This document shows, piece by piece, positions 45,954 through 56,368 of a stretch of DNA of 64,000 nt. The DNA lies in assembly GCF_013248965.1 (NCBI RefSeq), contig NZ_JABRVQ010000004.1, forward strand, positions 1 through 64,000, in the 5' to 3' direction. This stretch comes from Psychrobacter okhotskensis (lineage in GTDB: Bacteria; Pseudomonadota; Gammaproteobacteria; Pseudomonadales; Moraxellaceae). The notes under the pieces were generated by a model that ran no database searches, was not told where the DNA came from, and was given only the letters and a program-made list of their open reading frames with translations. The position numbers were made by a program, and so were the translations under genes. Each line of letters starts with the position of its first letter. Position 1 is the first letter of the stretch.

Positions 45954-47708
45954 ATGACTAAAAATCCTGATTTTGATACCATTCTAAAAAATATTCCTAG
46001 CATCAATATGGGCGCGCGCTCAGCAAATGCGCCACTTACCCAAAGTTATGATAAAGGTCCTGATGTGCCGCTGATTGAAGCGACCATTGGTGATTTCTTT
46101 GATGCGATTGTATCAAAATACCCAGAGCACGAAGCACTGGTCGTGCGCCATCAAAATATCCGCTGGACATATCGTGAGCTACAACAGCATGTCAATCAGC
46201 TGGCTAGTAGCATGATTGAGATGGGACTCGAGATTGGCGATCGCATCGGTATCTGGTCGCACAACAATGCTGAATGGCTTTTGATGCAACTAGCAACCGC
46301 GAAAGTCGGCGTTATCCTCGTCAATATCAATCCTGCCTATCGTACCTTTGAGCTGCAATATGCCTTAAATAAACTCGGCTGCTCAGCACTCGTACTCATG
46401 CGCCATTTCAAAAGCAGCGACTATGCAGGTCTCATCCGTGAGCTGTGTCCTGAGATTTATCATAAAGATTATACTCAGCTTGATTTGGTCGAGATTCCAA
46501 CCATTGAGCGCATCATTTGGATTGATGAGCCAAACTCTGATGAAGAGTTTGGTTTTATGCAGAAGTTCTCTGCTTGGATGGCGGAAGGCGATGCCAACGA
46601 TCCACGGGTTGCCGAGCGTCAAGCCCAGCTTAAAAACACCGATGCTATTAACGTCCAATTTACCAGTGGCACGACAGGGACGCCAAAAGGCGCGACGTTA
46701 AGCCATCGCAATATCTTAAATAACGGCTACTTTATCGGTGAGGCCATGAATCTCACTGAAGAAGACAGGCTGTGTATTCCAGTACCTTTATATCACTGCT
46801 TCGGCATGGTGCTCGGCAACTTAGCGATTCTGACGCATGGCGGCTGTATCGTCTATCCGAACGATGGCTTTGAGCCGTTATCAGTGCTGCAAGCAGTCGA
46901 AGAAGAGAAATGTACTGGTCTGCATGGCGTACCGACGATGTTTATTGCCGAGCTCGACCATCCTGAATTTGAAAATTTTGATTTATCGACTTTGCGTACT
47001 GGCATTATGGCCGGCTCTAGCTGTCCGATTGAAGTCATGCGCCGTGTCATTGATAAGATGCATATGAGTGAGGTCACCATTGCTTATGGCATGACCGAGA
47101 CCAGTCCCGTTTCCTGCCAGACCAATGAGCATACGCCACTTGAGAAGCAAGTATCGACCGTTGGTTTGGTACAACCTGCGCTTGAAGTTAAAGTCGTCGA
47201 TACCGAAACGGGCGAGATTGTACCCTTAGGGGAAACTGGCGAGCTACTGACCCGTGGTTATTCAGTGATGAAAGGTTATTGGGGCAGTCGCTTTAAAACC
47301 CGCGAAGCCATTCAAGATGGTTGGATGCATACCGGTGATTTGGCGACCATGGACGAAGATGGCTATGTCAAAATCGTGGGTCGTAGTAAAGACATGGTCA
47401 TTCGTGGCGGTGAAAATATTTATCCAGTTGAGATTGAAAACTATTTATATCGCCATCCAAAAATTCGTGATGTGCAAATCGTTGGCATCCCAGATGAGCG
47501 TTATGGTGAAGTACTGGCTGCATGGATTATTCCTAAAGAGCCAGATTGTCTGACTGAAGAAGAAGTGCGCCAGTTCTGTAGCGAGCATATCGCTCATTAT
47601 AAAGTGCCGACCTACTATCGCTTCGTGACCGAATACCCGATGACCATCACTGGCAAAATTCAAAAGTATAAAATTATCGAACAAATGAAAGAAGAGCTGG
47701 GCTTATAG
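45954..47708 (+). CDS. AMP-dependent acyl-CoA synthetase, copy 2
   Basis: 584-residue ANL-family ligase, a tandem paralog of the preceding protein. The same motifs are present: [60 protein letters not shown]. Differences from copy 1 cluster in the first 15 residues and at scattered positions in the acid-binding region (for example GGAMCG-type changes around 265-320), so substrate range may differ. The leader AAAACGAAAGGACTCGTT is shared with copy 1. No terminator is evident before liuB, so it probably leads the liu operon. Confidence 0.92.
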   Translation: MTKNPDFDTILKNIPSINMGARSANAPLTQSYDKGPDVPLIEATIGDFFDAIVSKYPEHEALVVRHQNIRWTYRELQQHVNQLASSMIEMGLEIGDRIGIWSHNNAEWLLMQLATAKVGVILVNINPAYRTFELQYALNKLGCSALVLMRHFKSSDYAGLIRELCPEIYHKDYTQLDLVEIPTIERIIWIDEPNSDEEFGFMQKFSAWMAEGDANDPRVAERQAQLKNTDAINVQFTSGTTGTPKGATLSHRNILNNGYFIGEAMNLTEEDRLCIPVPLYHCFGMVLGNLAILTHGGCIVYPNDGFEPLSVLQAVEEEKCTGLHGVPTMFIAELDHPEFENFDLSTLRTGIMAGSSCPIEVMRRVIDKMHMSEVTIAYGMTETSPVSCQTNEHTPLEKQVSTVGLVQPALEVKVVDTETGEIVPLGETGELLTRGYSVMKGYWGSRFKTREAIQDGWMHTGDLATMDEDGYVKIVGRSKDMVIRGGENIYPVEIENYLYRHPKIRDVQIVGIPDERYGEVLAAWIIPKEPDCLTEEEVRQFCSEHIAHYKVPTYYRFVTEYPMTITGKIQKYKIIEQMKEELGL

Positions 47709-47848
47709 TAAGCTTGCTTGTCAGCTATGAAATAACCAGACCTGAAAATCACGGATTAATCATGTGAGTAACGCTTAAAATAAACAACAGTTAAAATAAC
47801 TCGCATAAAAAAGCTACTTGCATTTACGTATAAAAGAAAAGGGATATC

Positions 47849-49459
47849 ATGAGCGCTATCATAACCAGTAAACTGAGTCCAAACGCTGCTGAATTTCAGC
47901 AAAACAGTGCCGCCATGCAAGCGGTAGTCGATGACCTATATGTGCACTTGCGTAAAGTCGTTCAAGGCGGTTCAGAGCGTGCGCGAGCTAAGCATCTAGC
48001 ACGTGGTAAGCTACTACCTCGTGAGCGTGTCGAGCGTTTGCTTGATGTCGGTACGCCATTTTTAGAAGTGGCTCCGATGGCGGCGCACGATATGTATGGC
48101 GAAGAGATTCCCGCGGCTGGCGTGATTGCGGGTATCGGCCGTATTAACGGCACTGAGTGTATGATTGTCTGTAATGATGCCACGGTAAAAGGCGGCACTT
48201 ACTACCCAATGACGGTCAGAAAACACCTACGTGCGCAAGAAATCGCGCAAGAAAACAACTTGCCTTGTGTATATTTGGTGGATTCAGGCGGTGCTAACTT
48301 ACCCAACCAAGATGACGTGTTCCCAGATAAAGAGCACTTCGGGCGCATCTTTTTTAATCAAGCCAACATGAGTGCTGCAGGTATTCCACAGATTGCCGTA
48401 GTTATGGGCAGCTGTACGGCGGGCGGTGCTTATGTGCCAGCGATGAGTGATGAGTCGATTATCGTCAAAGACCAAGGAACCATCTTTTTAGGTGGCCCGC
48501 CACTCGTAAAAGCGGCAACCGGCGAAGAGGTCACTGCTGAAGACTTGGGCGGCGGTGATGTGCATACCCGTCTGTCAGGAGTCGTCGATCACTTGGCGCA
48601 AAATGATACTCACGCGTTGTCAATTGCGCGTAATATCGTCAGTCATCTCAATCGTCCTGCCAAGCAAATTCCGAATCAAATCAAGCCGCTTCCACCACGC
48701 TATGATGCCAAAGAGCTATACGGAGTCATTCCAACGGATAAGCGCAAGCCCTTTGATATCAAAGAAATCATTGCTCGTATTGTCGATGACAGTGCCTTTG
48801 ATGAGTTTAAAGCGCGCTTTGGTACCACGCTGGTTTGTGGGTTTGCGCATATTGAAGGTATGCCAGTTGGCATCATCGCCAATAACGGCATCTTATTTAG
48901 TGAGTCGGCGCAAAAAGGCACGCACTTTATTGAGCTGTGTTGTAAGCGTAAAATCCCACTGATATTCCTGCAAAACATCACCGGCTTTATGGTTGGTCGA
49001 AAATACGAAAACGAAGGTATTGCTCGTCATGGCGCCAAAATGGTCATGGCAGTAGCCAACGCAAAAGTGCCGAAATTTACCGTCATCGTTGGCGGCTCAT
49101 TCGGTGCCGGTAACTACGGCATGTGTGGCCGTGCTTATAGCCCACGTTTCTTGTGGATGTGGCCAAATGCGCGTATCTCGGTGATGGGCGGTGAGCAAGC
49201 CGCCTCAGTACTCGCAACCGTCAAACGTGATAATTTCGACCGTAAAGGCGAGGAATGGAGTGCGGAAGATGAGGCCGCTTTTAAAGCGCCGATTCTTGAC
49301 ATGTACGAAGAGCAAGGTCACCCATACTACGCGACAGCACGTCTCTGGGATGACGGGGTGATTGACCCTGCCGATACCCGTAATGTACTGGCATTAGCGC
49401 TTAGTGCGGCTCACAACGCACCGATTGAAGAAACAAGTTTTGGTGTCTTTAGAATGTAG
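47849..49459 (+). CDS. liuB: Methylcrotonoyl-CoA carboxylase, carboxyltransferase (beta) subunit
   Basis: 536-residue carboxyltransferase subunit of the biotin-dependent methylcrotonyl-CoA carboxylase in leucine degradation. Typical: [25 protein letters not shown] near 41-65, [21 protein letters not shown] near 141-161, [16 protein letters not shown] near 187-202, and the C-terminal [38 protein letters not shown]. Length matches the family (about 535). AAGGGA precedes the ATG. Works with the biotinylated LiuD subunit encoded two genes downstream. Confidence 0.95.
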   Translation: MSAIITSKLSPNAAEFQQNSAAMQAVVDDLYVHLRKVVQGGSERARAKHLARGKLLPRERVERLLDVGTPFLEVAPMAAHDMYGEEIPAAGVIAGIGRINGTECMIVCNDATVKGGTYYPMTVRKHLRAQEIAQENNLPCVYLVDSGGANLPNQDDVFPDKEHFGRIFFNQANMSAAGIPQIAVVMGSCTAGGAYVPAMSDESIIVKDQGTIFLGGPPLVKAATGEEVTAEDLGGGDVHTRLSGVVDHLAQNDTHALSIARNIVSHLNRPAKQIPNQIKPLPPRYDAKELYGVIPTDKRKPFDIKEIIARIVDDSAFDEFKARFGTTLVCGFAHIEGMPVGIIANNGILFSESAQKGTHFIELCCKRKIPLIFLQNITGFMVGRKYENEGIARHGAKMVMAVANAKVPKFTVIVGGSFGAGNYGMCGRAYSPRFLWMWPNARISVMGGEQAASVLATVKRDNFDRKGEEWSAEDEAAFKAPILDMYEEQGHPYYATARLWDDGVIDPADTRNVLALALSAAHNAPIEETSFGVFRM

Positions 49460-49713
49460 ATTAGTATTATATTTTTGATGAGAGAATGCTTTAGTTTAAA
49501 ATGAAAGCTGTGTTACTAAGGTCAGTACGTGACTGGTAAAAAATTTTCTTGCGTGCTGTGCCTACACCGCTCGATGCTACGAGAATTTCTACCAGTCACC
49601 CATTTCTTTTCGAAGATAGAATGACGGTGTTAGAAGTAAAAAAGAACATTACGCAAAACTATCTGTAAAAAAAGACATGCAAAAGTTATCACAAAACATT
49701 GAGAAAACCCTAT
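49460..49713. other. Spacer within the liu cluster with a 71-bp inverted repeat
   Basis: Unusually long gap for this operon. GTGACTGGTA at 49529-49538 pairs with TACCAGTCAC at 49590-49599, and the stem extends inward with mismatches. It may be an inserted palindromic element or an RNA structure affecting the downstream genes. Confidence 0.5.
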
Positions 49714-50508
49714 ATGAATAATTATAAAAGCTTATTAGTTAACGTTGAGCAGCACATCGCGACGGTAACTTTAAATCGCCCTGAGATACGTAATGCTTTT
49801 AATGACGAAATGATTGCTGAGTTGACCGATGTATTCAATAAGCTTGGCACTGATGATAATGTGCGAGTCATCGTGTTAGCGGCTGCTGGTAAAGCGTTCT
49901 GTGCTGGCGCGAATCTTAACTGGATGCGCGCGATGGCAGATTATAGCTATGAGGAAAATCTAGCGGACGCTGATAAGCTCGCGCAAATGCTTAAGACCAT
50001 TTATGAATGTCCTAAGCCAACGATAGCTGCTATACAAGGTGACGTTTATGCAGGCGGTATGGGCTTGGTCGCCGTTTGTGATGTCGCTATCGCCGTTAAG
50101 ATTGCCAATTTTTGCTTAAGTGAAGTGCGTTTGGGGTTAGCTCCTGCAACGATTAGCCCTTATGTGATAAAGGCATTGGGCGCACGAGCTTCGCAGCGCT
50201 ATTTTTTAAGTGCGGAAGTATTCGATGCTAAAAAGGCGCGTCAGTTGGGCTTTATCCATGAGCGCGTCAGCGAAGAATCGCTTGACGATGCCGTTGCTGC
50301 GTTTTGCGATAAAGTGGTCAAAAACAGCCCCGACGCGGTTAAGACCTGCAAACGCTTATTGCACGAAGTCGCGGGCGCACCTATTACCGATGAGTTGATT
50401 GCCGATACCGTCAAAGGCATTGCTGATATCCGTTCATCAGAGCAAGGAAAGGAAGGCGTGCAAGCGTTTTTGCAAAAGCGTAAACCTGATTGGTTAACAG
50501 CAGACTAG
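49714..50508 (+). CDS. liuC: Methylglutaconyl-CoA hydratase (enoyl-CoA hydratase family)
   Basis: 264-residue crotonase-fold enzyme. AAGKAFCAGANLNWM near 60-74 and AIQGDVYAGGMGLVAVCDVAIA near 107-128 carry the oxyanion-hole motifs; the rest follows the enoyl-CoA hydratase pattern. Position between liuB and liuD identifies it as the methylglutaconyl-CoA hydratase of leucine degradation. ATG 49714 is used; the frame also allows TTG 49699, and the ribosome-binding site is weak for both. Some family members have a weaker match to hydratase Glu residues, so activity is inferred. Confidence 0.9.
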   Translation: MNNYKSLLVNVEQHIATVTLNRPEIRNAFNDEMIAELTDVFNKLGTDDNVRVIVLAAAGKAFCAGANLNWMRAMADYSYEENLADADKLAQMLKTIYECPKPTIAAIQGDVYAGGMGLVAVCDVAIAVKIANFCLSEVRLGLAPATISPYVIKALGARASQRYFLSAEVFDAKKARQLGFIHERVSEESLDDAVAAFCDKVVKNSPDAVKTCKRLLHEVAGAPITDELIADTVKGIADIRSSEQGKEGVQAFLQKRKPDWLTAD

Positions 50509-50564
50509 TAGTAAAAAACGATAGTCAAGCCGATAAATAAAAACGATAAGTTACAGGGATAGTT

Positions 50565-52676
50565 ATGTTTTCTAAAATTCTAATCGCCAACCGTGGTGAA
50601 ATTGCCTGCCGTGTTGCAGCAACTGCCAAGCGTCTGGGTGTAAACACCGTCGCTGTTTATTCTGATGCTGACCGTGAAGCTAAGCATATCGCTGTCTGTG
50701 ATGAAGCCGTTTATTTGGGCGGATCGTCTCCCAAAGACAGCTATCTTAAAGGCGACGCTATCATTGCGATTGCCCTCGATGTTGGCGCGCAAGCAATCCA
50801 CCCAGGTTATGGATTTTTAAGTGAAAATGCGGACTTTGCGCAAGCCTGTCAGGATGCTGGTTTGGTGTTTATTGGTCCATCCGCTGCTGCTATTCGTGCA
50901 ATGGGTGGTAAATCTGAGTCCAAGCGCCTAATGGAGGCAGCTGGCGTGCCATTGATACCAGGTTATCATGGTGACAATCAAGATGCCGAGTTTTTAAAGC
51001 AGCAAGCAGACAGCATTGGCTATCCAGTATTGATTAAAGCCAGTGCGGGTGGTGGCGGTAAAGGCATGCGTATCGTTGAGCAGAGCAGCGATTTTATTGA
51101 CCTGTTAGACTCATGTCGCCGCGAAGCCATCACCAGTTTTGGCAATGATCAAGTATTGATTGAAAAGTACGCTCTAAAACCACGTCATATCGAAATTCAA
51201 GTATTTGGTGATACGCACGGCAACTATGTACATCTGTTTGAGCGTGATTGCTCGGTACAACGTCGCCATCAAAAGGTATTAGAAGAAGCGCCAGCACCGG
51301 GTGTCGATGTCTCAATGCGTGAAGCGATGGGAACAGCAGCTATTGAAGCGGCGCGTGCGGTTAATTATTTCGGCGCAGGTACCGTTGAATTTATCGTTGA
51401 GCAGCGCGAAGGTTCTATGAATTTTTATTTCATGGAGATGAATACCCGTCTGCAAGTTGAGCATCCAGTTAGTGAAGCCATTACGGGTGTAGATTTGGTC
51501 GAGTGGCAACTCTTGGTCGCAGCGGGTAAGCCATTACCTAAGCAGCAAGATGAGCTGGCGATTAACGGTCATGCGATTGAAGCGCGTATCTGTGCTGAAA
51601 ACCCTGACAATGGTTTTTTACCTGCGACAGGTACTTTATTTACCTATCGAAAGCCTGAGCACAGCACCTTTAACATTACCGATGTACGTATCGATGATGG
51701 GGTACGCGAGGGTGATGTCATTAGCCCGTTCTACGACTCTATGATTGCTAAGCTTATCGTTCATGCGCCCACTCGTGAGCAAGCATTAGCGAAACTCGAT
51801 CGAGCACTCGGACAAACACGCATCGTTGGTTTGCCGACTAACGTGGCGTTTTTACGCTATATTCTAAATACTGAGTCATTTAGTCAAGCCAATCTCGATA
51901 CCGCACTGATAGAGCGTGAGGCGGACGAGCTGTTTAATCAGCATCCGCTTAAATTATCGACGCTTGCTGTGACGGCTATTGCGCAGCAGCTTGCCAGTGA
52001 AGGGATTGCACAAGACGCAGATGCAGATCCTTTTAGTAAGCCTACTGGTTTCCGTGCTTATAACGATTACACAAGATCGTTTAGCTTGATATATGATGAA
52101 CAAGCTTATAGCGCCCGTATTAGTAATTGGCACAATGCGAATGATGCTGACAGCAAAAAGGGTAGCGATACTCTCAGCAGCTTTACGTTGGCCATTGAAA
52201 AAGAGATCGCGAGTAACGACACTCAAGATAATGTCAATGTGGCCGCTCAGACAGAGAGTGTTTATGAAGGTGAAGTCAGCTACGCCAGCAGTGACGCACA
52301 CAATCATACTTTATGGCTAGAAGGCGCACGTATTAGTGCTCAAAGTTGGGTACATAATGAGACCGTTTATGTGTTCACAGATAGCGGTCGGGACGAGATT
52401 ACGCTGATTGATATTATGGCACATGTGGGCGAAGAGTCTGCAGCGGTCGGTAGTTTGAAGTCACCAATGCCAGGGCAGGTCGTTGCCTTTAAAGTGGCTG
52501 TCGGCGATAGCGTGAAGAAAGGCGAGCCACTCGCCGTTATTGAAGCGATGAAAATTGAACATACCATTACAGCACCAACTGACGGTGTGGTGGCAGAATT
52601 GTTATTTGCGGCGGGTGACTCGGTTGCTGATGGTGATGAGCTGCTGCGTATTGACACGGAAGCTAGCGAAGCTTAA
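50565..52676 (+). CDS. liuD: Methylcrotonoyl-CoA carboxylase, biotin-carrying (alpha) subunit
   Basis: 703-residue biotin carboxylase plus biotin carrier subunit. Biotin carboxylase domain at about 1-445 with KASAGGGGKGMRI (ATP-grasp loop) near 159-171, FMEMNTRLQVEHPVSE, and EARICAENPDNGFLPATG. A middle domain follows, then the biotinyl domain with EAMKIEHT, where Lys663 is biotinylated. BirA, encoded at 56369-57319, would attach the biotin. AGGGA precedes the ATG. Partner of LiuB in leucine catabolism. Confidence 0.95.
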   Translation: MFSKILIANRGEIACRVAATAKRLGVNTVAVYSDADREAKHIAVCDEAVYLGGSSPKDSYLKGDAIIAIALDVGAQAIHPGYGFLSENADFAQACQDAGLVFIGPSAAAIRAMGGKSESKRLMEAAGVPLIPGYHGDNQDAEFLKQQADSIGYPVLIKASAGGGGKGMRIVEQSSDFIDLLDSCRREAITSFGNDQVLIEKYALKPRHIEIQVFGDTHGNYVHLFERDCSVQRRHQKVLEEAPAPGVDVSMREAMGTAAIEAARAVNYFGAGTVEFIVEQREGSMNFYFMEMNTRLQVEHPVSEAITGVDLVEWQLLVAAGKPLPKQQDELAINGHAIEARICAENPDNGFLPATGTLFTYRKPEHSTFNITDVRIDDGVREGDVISPFYDSMIAKLIVHAPTREQALAKLDRALGQTRIVGLPTNVAFLRYILNTESFSQANLDTALIEREADELFNQHPLKLSTLAVTAIAQQLASEGIAQDADADPFSKPTGFRAYNDYTRSFSLIYDEQAYSARISNWHNANDADSKKGSDTLSSFTLAIEKEIASNDTQDNVNVAAQTESVYEGEVSYASSDAHNHTLWLEGARISAQSWVHNETVYVFTDSGRDEITLIDIMAHVGEESAAVGSLKSPMPGQVVAFKVAVGDSVKKGEPLAVIEAMKIEHTITAPTDGVVAELLFAAGDSVADGDELLRIDTEASEA

Positions 52677-52726
52677 AAACTGAAGTATAAGAACTGAAGT
52701 ATAAGAACAATGAAAGGATAGTAACC

Positions 52727-53647
52727 ATGAGCCATTCGTATCCAGAGCACGTCACCATCGTGGATGTCAGCCCACGTGATGGCTTACAAAATGAATCGAT
52801 GACGGTACCGACTGCCGTTAAGCAAACGCTTATCAACGATTTAATCGCGGCAGGCGTCAAAAAGCTTGAGGCGACCAGCTTTGTCTCGCCAAAGTGGGTG
52901 CCGCAAATGGGTGACAACAGTGAGCTGATGACTGTGCTTGCAGATAATAGGCGTGATGACATTATTTATTCGGTACTCGTGCCAAATATGCGCGGTTTTG
53001 AAAATGCTATTGTGCATCGTCCTGATGAAATTGTTATCTTTGGCTCAGCCAGTGAAACCTTTAGTCGAAAAAACATCAATTGCAGTATTGATGAAAGTAT
53101 TGAACGTTTTGCACCCGTTGCCGCTGCCGCAAAAGAGCAGGGCATCAAAGTGCGCGGTGTTATCTCTTGCACGGTCGGTTGCCCTTATGAAGGCGAGATT
53201 GACCCTAGCCAAGTGGCTTATGTGACTAAGCGCTTGGTTGAGATTGGTTCAGAACAGATTGGTATTGCTGATACCATTGGTGTTGGTACACCGCTGAAAG
53301 TACAGCGCGCGCTACAAGCCGCTTTAGAATATGCCGACATCGCTATGCTATCAGGCCATTTCCATGATACTTATGGTCAAGCCGTGAGTAATACTTTAGC
53401 CGCTTTACAAATGAGCGTCAGTGAATTTGATACCTCAGTGGCTGGGCTTGGCGGCTGTCCATATGCCAAAGGTGCAACGGGCAATGTCGCCACCGAAGAT
53501 GTAGTCTATATGCTGCACGGTATGGGTATTAGTACTGGCATTGACTTAGATAAATTAGTCGTGGCAGGTGAGCGTATCAGTGAGTTTTTAGGTCGTCGTA
53601 ATGGGTCAAGCGTGGCGCGAGCCATCATCAATAAGCGTCAGCCTTAA
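52727..53647 (+). CDS. liuE: Hydroxymethylglutaryl-CoA lyase
   Basis: 306-residue enzyme that cleaves 3-hydroxy-3-methylglutaryl-CoA to acetoacetate and acetyl-CoA, the last step of leucine degradation. DVSPRDGLQNE near 13-23 is the catalytic start of the HMGL-like barrel; GHFHDTYGQA supplies metal ligands; the signature loop GLGGCPYAKGATGNVATED holds the active Cys244. AAAGGA precedes the ATG. Lies between liuD and liuA. Confidence 0.95.
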   Translation: MSHSYPEHVTIVDVSPRDGLQNESMTVPTAVKQTLINDLIAAGVKKLEATSFVSPKWVPQMGDNSELMTVLADNRRDDIIYSVLVPNMRGFENAIVHRPDEIVIFGSASETFSRKNINCSIDESIERFAPVAAAAKEQGIKVRGVISCTVGCPYEGEIDPSQVAYVTKRLVEIGSEQIGIADTIGVGTPLKVQRALQAALEYADIAMLSGHFHDTYGQAVSNTLAALQMSVSEFDTSVAGLGGCPYAKGATGNVATEDVVYMLHGMGISTGIDLDKLVVAGERISEFLGRRNGSSVARAIINKRQP

Positions 53648-53713
53648 CTAACACTACTTTAAAAAAACAGATTAAAATTCAAGATTTAAAACATCAAAAT
53701 ACAAGGAATGGTT

Positions 53714-54901
53714 ATGAGTTTACCTGGATTGAATTTTCAGCTTGGCGAAGATATCGACGCGTTACGTGATGTGGTGCAGCAGTTTGCGGCGAAAGAAATT
53801 TCCCCGCGTGCAAGCGAAATCGACAGCAGCGATGAGTTCCCAATGGATTTATGGCAAAAAATGGGCGACCTAGGTTTGCATGGTATCACTGTTCCTGAAG
53901 AGTACGGCGGCTCTAACATGGGCTACGTGGCTCACATGGTGGCGATGGAAGAGATTAGCCGCGCTTCTGCGTCCGTGGCGCTGAGCTATGGTGCGCACTC
54001 TAATCTGTGTATCAACCAAATTAAACGCAACGGTTCAGAGGAACAAAAGCAAAAATATCTGCCGAAACTCATTAGCGGTGAATTCATTGGTGCGCTAGCG
54101 ATGAGTGAAACGGGCGCTGGCTCAGATGTGGTCAGCATGAAGCTAAAAGCCGAAGAAAAAGACGGTGGCTACATTTTAAACGGCAGCAAAATGTGGATTA
54201 CCAATGGTCCTGATGCGGACGTAATGGTGGTTTATGCTAAGACCAATCCAGAAATGGGTGCGAAAGGCATGACGGCATTTATCGTTGAAAAAGGTATGGA
54301 AGGCTTTGGTACGGCACAAAAGCTGGATAAACTAGGCATGCGCGGTAGCCATACAGGTGAGATGACCTTTAACAATGTTGAAGTCCCTAAAGAGAATATT
54401 TTAGGCGGCCTCAACGAAGGCGTTAAGGTGCTGATGAGTGGTCTAGATTACGAGCGTGCAGTATTAGCTGCAGGTCCTATCGGCATCATGCAAGCGGTGA
54501 TGGATAATGTCGTGCCTTATATCCATGATCGTAAGCAGTTTGGTCAAGCCATTGGTGAGTTTCAGCTGATTCAGGGCAAAGTCGCAGACATGTATACGAT
54601 ACTGCAAGCAGGTCGCAGCTTCTTATACACCGTCGGCAAGAATTTGGATCTGTTAGATCAGCGCGGTGCTGGTCATAGTCGCGAAGTGCGTAAAGATTGC
54701 GCCAGTGTGATTTTATGGTGTGCCGAAAAAGCCACGTGGATGGCAGGCGAGGGCATTCAAATCTTTGGCGGAAATGGCTATACCAATGAGTATCCACTTG
54801 GTCGTTTTTGGCGTGATGCTAAGCTCTATGAAATCGGCGCGGGTACCAGTGAGATTCGCCGTATGTTGGTTGGTCGTGAGTTGTTTAACGAGACTAAGTA
54901 A
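53714..54901 (+). CDS. liuA: Isovaleryl-CoA dehydrogenase
   Basis: 395-residue acyl-CoA dehydrogenase that oxidises isovaleryl-CoA to 3-methylcrotonyl-CoA using FAD and passing electrons to [22 protein letters not shown] near 244-262 places the catalytic Glu at 247 in the isovaleryl-CoA dehydrogenase position rather than at the usual C-terminal site, where [10 protein letters not shown] is present without Glu in the catalytic place. [11 protein letters not shown] binds FAD. ATG 53714 is chosen since AAGGA ends six bases before it; ATG 53708 overlaps that site. It is last in this cluster although it acts first. Confidence 0.95.
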   Translation: MSLPGLNFQLGEDIDALRDVVQQFAAKEISPRASEIDSSDEFPMDLWQKMGDLGLHGITVPEEYGGSNMGYVAHMVAMEEISRASASVALSYGAHSNLCINQIKRNGSEEQKQKYLPKLISGEFIGALAMSETGAGSDVVSMKLKAEEKDGGYILNGSKMWITNGPDADVMVVYAKTNPEMGAKGMTAFIVEKGMEGFGTAQKLDKLGMRGSHTGEMTFNNVEVPKENILGGLNEGVKVLMSGLDYERAVLAAGPIGIMQAVMDNVVPYIHDRKQFGQAIGEFQLIQGKVADMYTILQAGRSFLYTVGKNLDLLDQRGAGHSREVRKDCASVILWCAEKATWMAGEGIQIFGGNGYTNEYPLGRFWRDAKLYEIGAGTSEIRRMLVGRELFNETK

Positions 54902-55024
54902 AGTTTAATGGCGAATTAAAAGTTAACTTTTATCGAATTTTTCTGCTCTAAGATCTAAAAATGTGCTACGTTATATGTCTCATAGCGTGGCACTTTTTAA
55001 TGATTTGGATAAAAGACTTTTATA

Positions 55025-55492
55025 ATGATTCGCAAACTACATACTAACTTAGCTTTTAATACATCTTCTCCTTTTCGAACCAGTATAAAATCTATCAGTG
55101 CTTATGGCCTGTTAGTCAGTTTATTTGCATTGTTTACGATGACAGTGAGTATGTCGCCTGCACAGGCAGAGTTGGTTGATTTGTCTAATTCTGAACCCGT
55201 TACTCAAATTTCTATTAGCAATGCAAATTGGGTGGTAAGACCTATTTTGAGAATCGAATCTCATTGTATAAACACTATGAGTACCGGCGATAAGCTCACT
55301 CTCTTGTTAGATGGATCGGTTGATAAACAAGGCAAAATTACTAGAGTACAAGTCAAAAAAAGCAGCGGTAATCAATGCTTGGATGAGAATGCTATTCGAC
55401 AGGTAAGAAGCGGCAGAATGAAACCAGTCATGGTTAAAGGAAAAGCCGTAAGAGCAAGTTTTAGCTTACCTATCATTTTTACAGTGCCATAG
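55025..55492 (+). CDS. Periplasmic protein with a TonB-like C-terminal domain
   Basis: 155-residue protein. Long signal peptide of about 48 residues ending SPAQA, then a compact domain resembling the TonB C-terminus: LLDGSVDKQGKITRVQVKKSSGNQCLDENAIRQVRSGRMKPVMVKGKAVRASFSLPIIF. Two Cys (CINTMS and CLDEN) could form a disulfide. It lacks the N-terminal membrane anchor and Pro-rich spacer of real TonB, so it is probably not an energy transducer. The start has no clear ribosome-binding site. Function not known. Ends at a bidirectional terminator. Confidence 0.72.
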   Translation: MIRKLHTNLAFNTSSPFRTSIKSISAYGLLVSLFALFTMTVSMSPAQAELVDLSNSEPVTQISISNANWVVRPILRIESHCINTMSTGDKLTLLLDGSVDKQGKITRVQVKKSSGNQCLDENAIRQVRSGRMKPVMVKGKAVRASFSLPIIFTVP

Positions 55493-55523
55493 GTAGTAAT
55501 AGAGAAGTTAGACGTATTTAAAC

Positions 55524-55564
55524 CAAAAAAAGCAGTACGCTTAAAACGTACTGCTTTTTTTATG
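55524..55564. terminator. Bidirectional terminator between TonB-like gene and coaX
   Basis: Stem AAAAGCAGTACGC / ACGTACTGCTTTT with A-run before and T-run after. Confidence 0.85.
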
Positions 55565-55602
55565 TTTATTTTATATCTTATAAAAATCTTAGATTAAAAT
55601 TG

Positions 55603-56331
55603 CTATGTCTGTTTACTATGATCAAAATATCGTGCCAAGCCATTTAACAATAAATCATCACGCAAGCGTACTGGACGGTTGACGTGCTGCGAGATAATCG
55701 CTGCATCACCACCCGTCATAATGACTTCAAAATTTGGATGACGGTTACTGATCTCATTGATCGCACCAACGATGGACAATAATATCCCACGATGGACCGC
55801 ATCTTGCGTGGTAACTCCCTGACTGACGCTATCAAAAGTACCATTAGAGATGGTAATTTGCTTGGTGCCTGAAAATAGTGATTCACGTTGCAGGTAAATA
55901 CTGGGGAAAATATAACCGCCTAAATGCTCCGCGTGATCAATCAAATCAATCGTCACCGCTGTACCGCAACCAATCACACATTGACGCTTTTTCTTATCAA
56001 CTGCGCCCAGCATCTGTAGCCAACGATCGCAGCCGAGCTGCTCGTCATTGTAGGCGCTACGCATCAAAGGGTGTGCAGCATCAACATGGACAAACTCAAA
56101 CGGAATATCTAGACGACTCAAAGTCTCTGAGACTTTTACGTTCAGCTCGTCACCTAGTACTGACGAGATACCGATAAAGTCGGGCGCATAACGCTCAAAA
56201 CGATCGGTTAGACCCATGAGTAATTCGGCAGGCGCTTGCAAATGCTGCTTGGCATCGTGCGCGACTATTTGTCCGATATCATCGGTGAGCCAGTATTTTA
56301 GACGGGTATTACCAAGATCTAACCAGAGCAT
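55603..56331 (-). CDS. coaX: Type III pantothenate kinase
   Basis: 242-residue kinase that phosphorylates pantothenate in the first step of coenzyme A synthesis. Phosphate-binding LDLGNTRLKYWL at 4-15, the LGCDRW motif near 98-103, and GCGTAVTIDL near 120-129 define CoaX. Type III enzymes need a monovalent cation and are not inhibited by CoA. It lies 37 bases downstream of birA on the same strand, forming a birA-coaX operon as in many gammaproteobacteria. Ends before the shared terminator. Confidence 0.92.
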   Translation of the reverse strand: MLWLDLGNTRLKYWLTDDIGQIVAHDAKQHLQAPAELLMGLTDRFERYAPDFIGISSVLGDELNVKVSETLSRLDIPFEFVHVDAAHPLMRSAYNDEQLGCDRWLQMLGAVDKKKRQCVIGCGTAVTIDLIDHAEHLGGYIFPSIYLQRESLFSGTKQITISNGTFDSVSQGVTTQDAVHRGILLSIVGAINEISNRHPNFEVIMTGGDAAIISQHVNRPVRLRDDLLLNGLARYFDHSKQT

Positions 56332-56368
56332 AAAAATCCCTTTATATGGTGCTCGTTAAGTAGGCGGT

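Noticed and set aside
55025..55492. True TonB energy transducer
   Set aside because: No N-terminal membrane anchor or Pro-rich spacer, and no ExbB/ExbD genes nearby; only the C-terminal fold is similar.
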